Assembly: GCA_963746465.1 (NCBI GenBank)
Contig: CAVVAY010000010.1
Span: 1-57,554, forward strand
Source of the DNA: CAVVAY01 sp963746465
GTDB lineage: Bacteria; Actinomycetota; Actinomycetes; JACCUZ01
Direction of reading: 5' to 3'
Length of the DNA: 57,554 nucleotides
Part shown: positions 33,039-41,926 of the stretch, piece after piece
Position numbering within the stretch: the first letter of the stretch is position 1
How the letters are laid out: each line of letters starts with the position of its first letter
The notes under the pieces: model-generated
The model's database searches: none
Seen by the model: the letters and a program-made list of their open reading frames with translations, nothing else
What the model was told of the DNA's origin: nothing
Made by a program: the position numbers and the translations under genes

Positions 33039-33785
33039 TCAGGCGGTGGAGACGACGAAGAACCGCTCGGCGATCCGGCCGGCCGGGAGCCCGGCTGCCT
33101 CGGCGTTGACCGCGCCCCACTCGCGCAGCCGCGACTCCAGGTCGTCCATGTGGCTGGTCTGGCTCGCGTGCGCGCGCAGCGCGGCGATCTTGGTGTCGAA
33201 CCGGTCGGTGACGTCCACCGCGTGGTTGCTGTCGGGGTGGGCCATCAGCCAGGTCTCGGCGGCGGCCCACTCCGCGAGCTCCTCGTCGGCCAGCAGGGAC
33301 GGGTGCGCGAACGGGTTGCGCGCGTCCGGGTAGATCGCGGCGATCGCTGCGACGCCCGCAGCCAGGTGGTCGGGATGGCTGGCACCGATCCGGGCCCAGT
33401 TGCGCTCCGGGCTCTGGATCAGCATCCGCTGCGGACGCACCTGCCGGATGACCCGGCTGATGTCCCGCCGCAGCTCCTGGGTCGGCTCGAGGGCGCCGTC
33501 CCGGTAGCCGAGGAACCGGACGTCGCTGACCCCGACCACAGCGGCCGCGGCCTGCTGCTCGGCCCGCCGGATGCCGGGGATCTCGGCCCGGTCCACCGCG
33601 GGGTCGAAGCCGCCGGCGTCCCCGTCGGTGCAGACGCAGTAGGTCACCTCGACGCCGGCTGACGTCCAGGTCGCGATCGTCCCCGACGCGCCGAAGTCGA
33701 CGTCGTCCGGGTGCGCGGTCACGACCAGGACGCGTTGCACCTCGCTGTCGTCCAGCACGTCTGTGCTCCCCTCGTCGGCGGTCAT
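33039..33785 (-). CDS. PIG-L family deacetylase
   Basis: About 248 residues. The zinc motif AHPDDVDFGASG (H25, D27, D28 from the chosen start) and the second histidine motif ASHPDHLAAG are intact. Relatives include MshB, which deacetylates GlcNAc-Ins in mycothiol synthesis, and mycothiol conjugate amidase Mca; which substrate applies here is open. ATG 33785 was preferred to a TTG ten codons upstream. It diverges from a secreted-protein gene across 61 bases. Confidence 0.88.
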   Translation of the reverse strand: MTADEGSTDVLDDSEVQRVLVVTAHPDDVDFGASGTIATWTSAGVEVTYCVCTDGDAGGFDPAVDRAEIPGIRRAEQQAAAAVVGVSDVRFLGYRDGALEPTQELRRDISRVIRQVRPQRMLIQSPERNWARIGASHPDHLAAGVAAIAAIYPDARNPFAHPSLLADEELAEWAAAETWLMAHPDSNHAVDVTDRFDTKIAALRAHASQTSHMDDLESRLREWGAVNAEAAGLPAGRIAERFFVVSTA

Positions 33786-33846
33786 CGTAGGCAGCGAGGC
33801 ACCCCGATCGCTCAAGACGTCCCGCCGGGAAGTCGATCACTCGGAG

Positions 33847-34941
33847 GTGACGACCTCGTGGCCGACCCGGACCGCCCTGCTGGTGGCGCTGGTCCTCGTC
33901 GGCCTCAGCCAGGCGGGGCCGGCGACCGCTGCTGCTGTCCCGGCGACCGCCAAGTCGTTCGGCCTCAGCATCGACGCATACCCGACCTGGCAGCGCGAGA
34001 GCAGCTGCAGCCCGACCGAGAAGCCCGGCCCGCGGTACCTCCGCACGCTGCTGGTGGCGACGTACGGGCCGGTGGGATCGAACATCGTCCGCCCCTGCAC
34101 CCGGTCTGACTCGGGCCACGAGGAGGGCCGCGCCCTGGACTGGATGACCAGCGTCCGGGTGCCGGCGCAGAAGGAGATGGCGGAGACCTTCATCGCCTGG
34201 CTGCAGGCCCCCGACGCGTTCGGCAACCCCGCGGCGATGGCTCGGCGCCTGGGCATCTCCTACGTCATCTGGAACAACCAGACCTGGCGGGCGTACGACC
34301 CCGCGCGCGGCTGGACGGACTACAACGGCTGTCGCGCCAAGAAGAAGGCGAAGCGGGCGCTCGACAACACCTGCCACCGCACCCACGTGCACATCAGCTT
34401 CACCTGGGACGGCGCCCTCAAGCGGACGTCGTACTACACCGGCTACGTCGCCTGCCCCACCCCGCTGCCCGTCGTCCCGCTCCCGGTCGTCCCAGCGGTG
34501 CCCCCCCTGCCGGGGATGCCCGTCCCGGTCGTCCCGCCGCCCGTGCCCGCCCCGCCGGTGACCGGCCCGGTGCTGCCGCTCGCCCCGACCCGGCTGCTCG
34601 GCACCAAGGCCGGGACCGGCTCGGACGCCGGACCCTGCCGGGTGCACCCCGACGTCCGGCTCGACCTGCACGTGCTCGGCAGCGGCGGCGTGCCCGCCAC
34701 CGGCGTCGCCGCGGTGGTGCTGCGGGTTCAGCTGGTCGGCCCGGATGCGCCGGCCACCCTGCGGGTGTGGCCGGCCGGGAGCCTGCCGCCCCTGGAGACC
34801 GTGCCGCTGGACGTGACCGGCCGGGTGGCCGTGGTGACGGTGCCGGTCGGTACGGCGGGCAGCGTGAGCCTGCAGCTCGGCGGGGCGATGGCGCACCTGC
34901 GTGCCGACGTCCTCGGCTACGTCGCTGCGCCGGTGGTCTGA
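33847..34941 (+). CDS. Secreted M15-like (ARB_07466-type) protein with proline-rich linker
   Basis: 364 residues. A signal peptide spans about 1-30 (LLVALVLVGLSQAGPATAAA). The domain at about 35-200 resembles the VanY/ARB_07466-like zinc peptidase fold: H91-x7-D99 in HEEGRALDW and H180, H182 in HRTHVHISF. A proline/valine-rich stretch (about 204-244) then leads to a beta-rich C-terminal domain of some 115 residues. Peptidoglycan peptide cleavage is plausible, but activity is unproven for most relatives. GTG 33847 gives the signal peptide a normal length. Confidence 0.72.
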   Translation: MTTSWPTRTALLVALVLVGLSQAGPATAAAVPATAKSFGLSIDAYPTWQRESSCSPTEKPGPRYLRTLLVATYGPVGSNIVRPCTRSDSGHEEGRALDWMTSVRVPAQKEMAETFIAWLQAPDAFGNPAAMARRLGISYVIWNNQTWRAYDPARGWTDYNGCRAKKKAKRALDNTCHRTHVHISFTWDGALKRTSYYTGYVACPTPLPVVPLPVVPAVPPLPGMPVPVVPPPVPAPPVTGPVLPLAPTRLLGTKAGTGSDAGPCRVHPDVRLDLHVLGSGGVPATGVAAVVLRVQLVGPDAPATLRVWPAGSLPPLETVPLDVTGRVAVVTVPVGTAGSVSLQLGGAMAHLRADVLGYVAAPVV

Positions 34942-34966
34942 CCCCGGATCCGTCCGGCCCGACGCC

Positions 34967-34972
34967 TAGACT
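34967..34972 (+). promoter_or_regulatory. -10 hexamer TAGACT upstream of pcrA
   Basis: TAGACT ends 9 bases before ATG 34982; a short purine run GGGAG touches the start codon, too near to act as a normal ribosome site. A leaderless or near-leaderless pcrA mRNA is likely. Confidence 0.4.
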
Positions 34973-34981
34973 CGTCGGGAG

Positions 34982-37291
34982 ATGAGCACTCTCTTCGACG
35001 ACACCTTCCCGCTCCCGTCGGGGCCTCCTGCGCCCCCTGCGGACCGGCCGCGGCGACCCGACCCCGCGGCCCTGCTCGAGGGCCTCAACCCCCAGCAGCG
35101 CGCCGCCGTCGTGCACGAGGGCGGACCGCTGCTCATCGTCGCCGGAGCCGGCTCCGGCAAGACCCGGGTCCTGACCTCGCGGATCGCCTACCTGCTCGCC
35201 GAGCGCAAGGTGCACCCCGGCGCGGTGCTCGCCATCACCTTCACCAACAAGGCCGCGGGGGAGATGAAGGAACGAGTCACCGCGCTGGTCGGCGGGCGGG
35301 CCAAGGCGATGTGGGTGAGCACCTTCCACTCGGCGTGCGTGCGCATACTGCGCCGCGAGGCCAGCCACCTCGGCATGAAGTCGACGTTCTCGATCTACGA
35401 CCAGGCCGACTCGCAGCGGCTGATGACCCTGGTCTGCCGCGACCTCGACCTCGACCCGAAGCGCTACCCGCCGAGGTCGTTCTCGACCCAGGTGAGCAAT
35501 CTCAAGAACGAGCTCGTCGACCACGAGACCTTCGCGCGCCGCGCCGAGACGCACATGGAGCAGACCCTCGCCGAGGCGTACGGGCTCTACCAGCGGCGGC
35601 TGCACGAGGCGAACGCCTTCGACTTCGACGACCTGATCATGACCACGGTGCACCTGCTGCAGGCTTTTCCCGACGTCGCGGAGCACTACCGGCGTCGGTT
35701 CCGGCACGTGCTGGTCGACGAGTACCAGGACACCAACCACGCGCAGTACGTGCTGGTCCGCGAGCTGGTCTCGGGCGGCGACCCGACCCTCGGCGTGCCG
35801 CCGGCCGAGCTGTGCGTCGTCGGTGACGCCGACCAGTCGATCTATGCCTTCCGCGGCGCGACGATCCGCAACATCCTGGCCTTCGAGCAGGACTACCCGG
35901 ACGCCTCGACGATCCTGCTGGAGCAGAACTACCGCTCCACCCAGACCATCCTGTCGGCGGCCAACGCAGTGATCTCGCGCAACGCCAGCCGGAAGCCGAA
36001 GAACCTGTGGTCCGACGCCGGAGAGGGAGTGCCGATCGTCGGCTACGTCGCCGACAACGAGCACGACGAGGCGTCGTTCGTCGCCCAGGAGGTGGACCGG
36101 CTGACCGACAGCGAGGGCGTGCTGCCCTCGCAGGTCGCCGTGTTCTACCGCACCAACGCGCAGTCCCGAGTCTTCGAGGAGGTGTTCATCCGGGTCGGCC
36201 TGCCGTACAAGGTCGTCGGGGGCGTGCGGTTCTACGAGCGGCGCGAGGTGCGCGACGCGCTGGCCTACCTGCGGGTGCTCGCCAACCCGGCCGACACGGT
36301 GTCGCTGCGTCGCATCCTCAACGTCCCCAAGCGCGGCATCGGCGACCGCGCGGAGGCCTGCATCGAGGCGCTGGCCCAGCGCGAGTCGCTCACGTTCAAC
36401 GACGCCCTGCAGCGCTGCGAGGACGCCTACGGCCTGGTCTCGCGGTCGCTGACCGCCGTGCAGGGATTCCGGACCCTGATGGACGAGCTGGGAACGCTGG
36501 TCGAGGCCGGGTCGCCGCCGGCCACGGTGCTCGAGGCGGTGCTCGACCGCACCGGCTACGCCGCCGAGCTGTCCGGGTCGGCCGACCCGCAGGACCAGAC
36601 CCGGCTGGAGAACCTGCAGGAGCTGGTCGCGGTGGCCCGCGAGTTCGAGGAGGCCAACCCGGAGGGGACCCTCGTCGACTTCATGGAGACGGTGGCGCTG
36701 GTCGCGGACGCCGACCAGATCCCGGACGAGCCGGGGGAGGGCGAGGACGGCGCGGTCCCGCCCGGCGTGGTGACGCTGATGACCCTGCACACGGCCAAGG
36801 GCCTGGAGTTCCCGGTCGTGTTCCTCACCGGCCTGGAGGACGGCATCTTCCCGCACCTGCGCTCGCTGGGTGACCCGGGTGAGCTGGAGGAGGAGCGCCG
36901 GCTGGCCTACGTCGGCATCACCCGCGCCCAGCAGCGGCTCTACCTGAGCCGGTCGACGGTGCGCAGTGCCTGGGGTGCCCCGCAGGCGAACCCGGCGTCG
37001 AGGTTCCTCGAGGAGATCCCGGACACCCTGGTCGACTGGCGGCGGCTCGAGTCGTCGGTGTCCAGCATCCCCGCGGTGGCCGCGGTCGCGGCCCGCCCCG
37101 GAGTCCGGTCGCCCGGCAACCGCGTCGTGGTGCACCTTGAGCCGGGTGACCGGGTCACCCACGACACCTTCGGGCTCGGCTCGGTGGTGGCCGTCGAGGG
37201 CTCCGGCGAGCGGGCGGTCGCGTCGATCGACTTCCGCACCGGCGGGGTCAAGCGGCTGCTGCTGCGGTACGCCCCGGTCGAGAAGCTCTGA
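34982..37291 (+). CDS. pcrA: ATP-dependent DNA helicase PcrA/UvrD
   Basis: A 769-residue superfamily 1 helicase acting in DNA repair and replication-fork clearing. The Q motif LNPQQRAAV precedes Walker A AGAGSGKT (residues 54-61). Motif II is VDEYQDTN, motif III GDADQSIYAFRGA, motif IV QNYRSTQTIL, motif V LHTAKGLEFPVVF and motif VI VGITRAQQRLYLS. A C-terminal Tudor-like segment ends the protein, GDRVTHDTFGLGSVVAVEG, as in PcrA. Convergent with the M23 gene, 3 bases apart. Confidence 0.97.
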   Translation: MSTLFDDTFPLPSGPPAPPADRPRRPDPAALLEGLNPQQRAAVVHEGGPLLIVAGAGSGKTRVLTSRIAYLLAERKVHPGAVLAITFTNKAAGEMKERVTALVGGRAKAMWVSTFHSACVRILRREASHLGMKSTFSIYDQADSQRLMTLVCRDLDLDPKRYPPRSFSTQVSNLKNELVDHETFARRAETHMEQTLAEAYGLYQRRLHEANAFDFDDLIMTTVHLLQAFPDVAEHYRRRFRHVLVDEYQDTNHAQYVLVRELVSGGDPTLGVPPAELCVVGDADQSIYAFRGATIRNILAFEQDYPDASTILLEQNYRSTQTILSAANAVISRNASRKPKNLWSDAGEGVPIVGYVADNEHDEASFVAQEVDRLTDSEGVLPSQVAVFYRTNAQSRVFEEVFIRVGLPYKVVGGVRFYERREVRDALAYLRVLANPADTVSLRRILNVPKRGIGDRAEACIEALAQRESLTFNDALQRCEDAYGLVSRSLTAVQGFRTLMDELGTLVEAGSPPATVLEAVLDRTGYAAELSGSADPQDQTRLENLQELVAVAREFEEANPEGTLVDFMETVALVADADQIPDEPGEGEDGAVPPGVVTLMTLHTAKGLEFPVVFLTGLEDGIFPHLRSLGDPGELEEERRLAYVGITRAQQRLYLSRSTVRSAWGAPQANPASRFLEEIPDTLVDWRRLESSVSSIPAVAAVAARPGVRSPGNRVVVHLEPGDRVTHDTFGLGSVVAVEGSGERAVASIDFRTGGVKRLLLRYAPVEKL

Positions 37292-37294
37292 GCG

Positions 37295-38017
37295 TCAGAC
37301 CCTGACGCCGTGCTCGCGCAGCCAGGTGAGCGGCGGCACCGGGGCGCCGTCGCCCGGGCGGACCTCGAGGTGCAGGTGCGGGCCGGTGGTGTTGCCGGTC
37401 ATCCCGATCCGGCCGATCGCCTCGCCGGCCTTGACGGTGCCGCTGGTCTTGAGGAACTCCGCCATGTGGGCGTACCAGGTGACGGTGCCGTCGGGGTGCT
37501 GGATCACGATCTTGTTGCCGTAGGCGCCGTCGTACGACGCGAAGATGATCTTGCCGTCGCCCACCGCGTGGACCGTGGTGCCGTACGGCGCCGCGAAGTC
37601 CTGGCCGGTGTGCGAGTGGCTCCACAAGCCGTAGTCGCCGAAGCCGGCGGTCAGGCGGTAGCCGTGGACCGGGACGACCCACTTCGGCCGGGCGGCCTCG
37701 CGGGCCTCCCGGGCCTTCTTCTCGGCCGCCTGCAGCTCGCGGACCGAGGAGGTGAACGCGGTACGGGTCCGGGTGGCGCGCTGCTCCTGCTGGGTCACGA
37801 GGGTCTGCCGCAGCTGGCTGGCCGCGACCGAGCGCGCCTGCTGGAGCTGGGGCGAGCGCTGGGTGCTGCTGCTTCCTTCGCGGGCGTCGCCGATGGCGCC
37901 GGGGACGTTGAGTCCGCTCACGGTGAAGGCGGCCAGCGTGGCGGCAGTGACGTACGCAGGACCGCTGTTGTGCTTCGGCTTGCGGTGTCGTCCGCGGGGC
38001 GGGCGGCGAGGTGGCAC
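37295..38017 (-). CDS. M23 family (LytM) peptidoglycan peptidase
   Basis: 240 residues. A basic N-terminus is followed by a hydrophobic stretch (AYVTAATLAAFTVSGLNVPGAIG) acting as signal or anchor, a coiled-coil segment (about 55-110), and the LytM domain. Zinc and catalytic residues are complete: H136-x3-D140 in HTGQDF, H184 in WYAHM, and H214-L-H216 in GPHLHLEV, so it should be an active endopeptidase, unlike many LytM activators. GTG start. A 199-base gap upstream separates it from the lipase gene; I see no recognised riboswitch there. Confidence 0.92.
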   Translation of the reverse strand: MPPRRPPRGRHRKPKHNSGPAYVTAATLAAFTVSGLNVPGAIGDAREGSSSTQRSPQLQQARSVAASQLRQTLVTQQEQRATRTRTAFTSSVRELQAAEKKAREAREAARPKWVVPVHGYRLTAGFGDYGLWSHSHTGQDFAAPYGTTVHAVGDGKIIFASYDGAYGNKIVIQHPDGTVTWYAHMAEFLKTSGTVKAGEAIGRIGMTGNTTGPHLHLEVRPGDGAPVPPLTWLREHGVRV

Positions 38018-38216
38018 GGGGGGATCGCCTCGTCGTCGGGGGGCAGGGACCGGGCGACGATAACGAACGGATCACGTGGGGGGCCAACCGGGGAGGTGTT
38101 CACACCTTGTTCAATCACCCGGAGTAGCCAGAACTGACGGTTCGTCCCCCGCGGACGCCCCGTCTCCGGGTGTTTGTCCGGGTTCGGGGAGCCGAAAACC
38201 TCGCTCGGCGACGTCT

Positions 38217-39185
38217 TCACCCGTCCGGCTGCAGCATCAGCCGCTGGCCGGCCGTCCGGTGCGTGCTGCCGACCCGGGCGGCCGGGCCGGGGACCCGCTC
38301 CGTCGCCCGGTCGCTGGCGATCGAGGTGACCCCGCGCCGGACCGTGCCGCCGTGCGGGTCGAGCTGGGCGAGGGTCTGGCCGATCTCGTGCACGGTGCGG
38401 CGGTCGATCGGCAGCGACATGTGCCCCACGCCGCGGATCAGCACGTTGCGGGCGTCCAGGTCGGGGTGGTCGAGCCGGGCTGCCCGCTTCGGGACGATCA
38501 GCTGGTCCAGGTCGCTCCACACCGCGAGGAACCGGGTGCGGCAGCCGGGCGCCGGGTCACGCAGCTCGCTGACCAGCTCGCTGTGCGGGCGCAGCTGTTT
38601 CGCCAGCGGGTGCGGGATCAGGCGCGCCGTCCGGGTGCCGTCGTGCGGGGTGCCCAGAGTCACCAGGGTGTGCACCCGCTCGTCGCCGCCCAGCCGCTGC
38701 ACGTAGTAGCGCGCGATCAGGCCGCCCATGCTGTGGCCGATCACGTGGATGCGCTCGAAGCCGGTCTCCTCGCACAATCGCTCGACCCGGGTGGCGAGGT
38801 TCGTCGCGGCGAGCCGGACGTCGGTGGTGAGCGGGCTGTAGTTGATCGACAGCACCCGCCGGAAGCCGCGGCGACGCAGGCTGCGCCGCAGCACCGTGAA
38901 GATCGACCGGTTGTCGACCATGCCGTGCACCAGCAGGATCGGGGTCCCGGAGGCCTCGACGTCGCCGACGAGCAGACCGCGCTGCATCGGCGACAGACCG
39001 GCCAGGTCGCGCCGTTCGTTGCCCCGGGCACCGGCCCGCTCGCGGGCCACCCCGAGAGGGTAGAGCGCGGCGTGCGCCGCCACCCAGGTGATCTCGACCG
39101 CGGCGCCGCGCAGGCCGGTCGGGGACAGCAGGCTGGCCGCACCACGACGCAGACCGGTGCCGGCCCGCCCCATCCGCTTCCGCAC
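38217..39185 (-). CDS. Alpha/beta-hydrolase (lipase/esterase-like)
   Basis: 322 residues. The nucleophile elbow GHSMGG sits in VIGHSMGGLIARYYV, the oxyanion segment is ILLVHGMVDNRSIF, and an aspartate and late histidine (GVGHMSLPID) complete the likely triad. There is no clear cleavable signal peptide, though the N-terminal part is amphipathic. The gene pair M23 peptidase-lipase next to pcrA is conserved in actinobacteria, as far as I remember. The natural ester is unknown. Confidence 0.83.
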   Translation of the reverse strand: MRKRMGRAGTGLRRGAASLLSPTGLRGAAVEITWVAAHAALYPLGVARERAGARGNERRDLAGLSPMQRGLLVGDVEASGTPILLVHGMVDNRSIFTVLRRSLRRRGFRRVLSINYSPLTTDVRLAATNLATRVERLCEETGFERIHVIGHSMGGLIARYYVQRLGGDERVHTLVTLGTPHDGTRTARLIPHPLAKQLRPHSELVSELRDPAPGCRTRFLAVWSDLDQLIVPKRAARLDHPDLDARNVLIRGVGHMSLPIDRRTVHEIGQTLAQLDPHGGTVRRGVTSIASDRATERVPGPAARVGSTHRTAGQRLMLQPDG

Positions 39186-39294
39186 CCCAACCCCTTCGCG
39201 TCGTCCTGACCGGCCGAGTCCTCCCCGGCGTCCCGGGCACCGTAACCCCCACCTACCCCGTCACCGGCCGCCGGACGCGCCGGATCGGCTCGGT

Positions 39295-39300
39295 TACGCT
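39295..39300 (+). promoter_or_regulatory. -10 hexamer TACGCT for the B12-binding gene
   Basis: TACGCT ends 7 bases before GTG 39308, again implying a leaderless transcript. It lies in the 122-base divergent region with the lipase gene. Confidence 0.4.
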
Positions 39301-39307
39301 CTCGGCC

Positions 39308-39721
39308 GTGAGCTCATCCGCCCCGGTCCGTGTCGTCGTCGCCAAGCCCGGCCTGGACGGGCACGACCGCGGGGCGAAGGTGGTGGCCCGGGCGCTGCGC
39401 GACGCGGGTGTCGAGGTCGTCTACACCGGGCTGCACCAGACTCCGGAGCAGATCGTCGAGACCGCCATCCAGGAGGACGCCGACGCGATCGGGCTCTCGG
39501 TCCTCTCCGGTGCGCACATGACGCTGTTCAAGCGGGTGATCGAGCTGCTCCGGGAGCGCGAGGCGGACGACATCGTCGTCTTCGGCGGTGGCATCGTGCC
39601 CCAGGCGGACATGCCCGAGCTGACCGCGATGGGCGTCGCGAAGGTGTTCACCCCCGGCGCGACCACCGGCGAGATCGTCAGCTGGGTCCGCGAGAACCTG
39701 GGCGAGCGGTCACCCGCCTGA
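39308..39721 (+). CDS. Cobalamin-binding mutase small subunit (IcmB/HcmB-like)
   Basis: 137 residues forming a single B12-binding domain. The cobalamin ligand motif D-x-H-x-x-G is D17-G-H19-D-R-G22, followed by LSGAHM and the GGG of VVFGGGIVPQ. The length equals the small subunit of isobutyryl-CoA or 2-hydroxyisobutyryl-CoA mutase, which pairs with a separate large catalytic subunit. No large subunit is in this window. The place next to lipase, M23 and pcrA genes matches the icmB locus of Streptomyces as I recall it. Confidence 0.85.
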   Translation: MSSSAPVRVVVAKPGLDGHDRGAKVVARALRDAGVEVVYTGLHQTPEQIVETAIQEDADAIGLSVLSGAHMTLFKRVIELLREREADDIVVFGGGIVPQADMPELTAMGVAKVFTPGATTGEIVSWVRENLGERSPA

Positions 39722-39732
39722 GGCAGCCTCGT

Positions 39733-41799
39733 TCAGCGAGCAGTCGGGATGCGGGTCACCCGCAGCAACACCGCTCCGGCGCCCAGCAGCAGCAGACCCG
39801 TCAGCACGGCGAGCGGCGACGAGCCCGGACCGGCGCCCGTGTGCGGGAGCGTCGACCCCAGGACTGAGGTGCCGGTGACGCCGTTGGTGCCCGCCGAACC
39901 GCCGCCGCTGCTCGAACCGCCTGCCGTACCCGTGCCACGGTCGCCACCGGCCCCCCCGGAGCCCTCGGGCTTCGGCTTCGGCGTGGTGGCCGGTTTCGGA
40001 CCACCGGCCGGCCCACTGCCCGACGCCACCGGCAGGGTCAGCACGGCGGGGTTCACCGGGTCGGCGGAGACCGTCACCGGGAGGACGGCGGCGTTGCCGG
40101 CGTACGCCGCGTCACTCGCGGCCAGTACCAACCGGACCCGATGTCCCTTCGGGATCCGCTGGACGACGCCGGGCAGCTCGATGTGCACCCGCTTGGTGAC
40201 GTCCGCAACGCGCACCGGCGAGATCAGCCGGTTGTGCAGCGTCTGCGTCCCGTCCGGCGCCACGTCGTAGATCTTGGCGAAGACCACCAGCTGCCCGGCA
40301 GGTCCGCCGGCCTGGGTTGCCGCGGCCGCAGGGGAGGTCAGCGTCACGTCGAGGGTCGGCGAGCCGACGAGCACGGTCGGCCCGCTGACCGGTGTCGAGG
40401 TCCACTGCCCGAACGTCCCGGGGGCGTCGGACGGCGGCAGGGGATCGGTGTCCTTGCCGCCTTGGGAGGAGGTCTCGGAGTAGCTCGTGGGCGAGCCCGC
40501 AGGGCCGTTCGCCCAGCTCTGCGACCCGGGCCGCACCGTGTTGCGCGACGTGACCAGGTCCTTCGCCCCGGACAGGTACAGCGGCAGCGCCTTGGCCACC
40601 GGGAACCGTTCCGAGCTGGCGTATGCCGGGGTGGCGATCCCGGAGTAGCTGACCCAGTCCCGGAAGTAGGCGAACTCCGGACCCGTCGGCACCGCGGTGT
40701 CGCCCTTCACGTACCGGTTGAACCAGTCGAGGAACCGGCCACCGAGGTAGGTGGAGCGCAGGTCGGAGGTGCCGGTGAGGTCGAGCTCGCCGGGTGCCGG
40801 CTTGCCGCCCAGGCTGTGGCCCCAGGACTGCCAGATCATCTGCACCGGTGTGCCGCGGCTCTGCAGCCCGCGGTAGGTCGCGGCAGCCTCCTGCAGGTTG
40901 AACAAGGTGTCCTTCTGTCCCTGCACGAGCAGCGTCGGTGCCTTGACCTTCGCCAGGTACGACGACACCGAGGCGTGCCGGGCGAAGTCCATCGTTGCCT
41001 GGTCGGGGTAGCCGAAGGCCTCGAGCTGGGCCTTGGACAGGCACGCCTGGTCGACGAAGTTGGGGCAGCCGAGCAGCCGCGTCGGGTCGACGCCCGCGCC
41101 CTGGATGCCGTCGGTGATGCCGATCGAGAAGAACAGCGACGTCCACTGCTTCTTGTGCACGCCGGGAGTGCTGTAGGTGACGGTGCTCCCGATGCTCGTG
41201 TTGTTCGGCGCCAGTGAGTAGGACAGGTCGTTCCAGGTGATGATCGGGATCAGCGCGTCGATCCGCGGGTCCACCGAGGCGGCCGCGAACTGCACCTGAC
41301 CGCCGTACGAGCCGCCGACCATGCCCACCTTGGGGTCTCCCGGGGCGTTGGTGGCCACCATGTCGAGGACCCGGCCGGAGTTGTCCGCCTTGCGGCCCGC
41401 GAGGTAGTCGACCAGCTGGGACGCGGCCTTTCCGTCGTAGTCGGGGTCGTCCAGGGCGATCTTGCAGCCGCTGTTCGGGAAGCCGAGCCCGGTGTAGGAC
41501 AACGTGACGTAGCCCTCGCGACCGAACGCCGCGGCGGCGCCGGCCTGGTCGTCCTTCGAGCCGCCGAAACCATTGGTGGTGAGCACCGCCGGCGCGGGCG
41601 CGGCCGCTGTGACGCCGTCGGGCACGTACAGGTCGGCGTCCACCAGGCACGGCGTGCTGCCGGTCGGCCCGACGAGCACGGTCAGCTGTACGGGCGTCTT
41701 CGTCACTGCCGGGCCGGCAGCCGCCGCGGGCCCAGCAAGCACGCCGGCGCCGGTGAGCAGCGTGGTGACGGCGACGACGACGGTGGCGCTTCTGCGCAC
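39733..41799 (-). CDS. Sortase-anchored S15/CocE-like secreted hydrolase (LPHTG)
   Basis: 688 residues. Signal peptide about 1-29. The alpha/beta-hydrolase domain has nucleophile S164 in GGSYGGQV and a late histidine (WQSWGHSLGG); the part from about residue 490 is the jelly-roll domain of X-Pro dipeptidyl-peptidase-like proteins (GPTVLVGSPTLDVTLTS). A Gly/Ser/Thr-rich linker leads to LPHTG at 651-655, a hydrophobic helix and a basic tail, a complete sortase signal, so the enzyme is fixed to the wall. GTG 41799 is 6 bases from a perfect AGGAGG. The substrate is unknown. Confidence 0.88.
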   Translation of the reverse strand: MRRSATVVVAVTTLLTGAGVLAGPAAAAGPAVTKTPVQLTVLVGPTGSTPCLVDADLYVPDGVTAAAPAPAVLTTNGFGGSKDDQAGAAAAFGREGYVTLSYTGLGFPNSGCKIALDDPDYDGKAASQLVDYLAGRKADNSGRVLDMVATNAPGDPKVGMVGGSYGGQVQFAAASVDPRIDALIPIITWNDLSYSLAPNNTSIGSTVTYSTPGVHKKQWTSLFFSIGITDGIQGAGVDPTRLLGCPNFVDQACLSKAQLEAFGYPDQATMDFARHASVSSYLAKVKAPTLLVQGQKDTLFNLQEAAATYRGLQSRGTPVQMIWQSWGHSLGGKPAPGELDLTGTSDLRSTYLGGRFLDWFNRYVKGDTAVPTGPEFAYFRDWVSYSGIATPAYASSERFPVAKALPLYLSGAKDLVTSRNTVRPGSQSWANGPAGSPTSYSETSSQGGKDTDPLPPSDAPGTFGQWTSTPVSGPTVLVGSPTLDVTLTSPAAAATQAGGPAGQLVVFAKIYDVAPDGTQTLHNRLISPVRVADVTKRVHIELPGVVQRIPKGHRVRLVLAASDAAYAGNAAVLPVTVSADPVNPAVLTLPVASGSGPAGGPKPATTPKPKPEGSGGAGGDRGTGTAGGSSSGGGSAGTNGVTGTSVLGSTLPHTGAGPGSSPLAVLTGLLLLGAGAVLLRVTRIPTAR

Positions 41800-41926
41800 G
41801 GGAGCCTCCTGGGTTCGCCCGGTACAACGGGCGAGCGACGCTGCGGTTACGCTCGCGTACCGCGGATGCCCGCCCCCAGAGGCGCTAACCGCGCACCGGA
41901 CCACCACAGCGAGGCGAGGACTGACC

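Noticed and set aside
38018..38216. Possible ydaO-type (c-di-AMP) riboswitch in the leader of the M23 peptidase gene
   Set aside because: Such switches often precede actinobacterial wall hydrolases and the minus strand has a GAACCGTCAG-like stretch, but the other conserved blocks (GGTGAATC, GCCGAATCCG) are missing. An Rfam covariance search would settle it.
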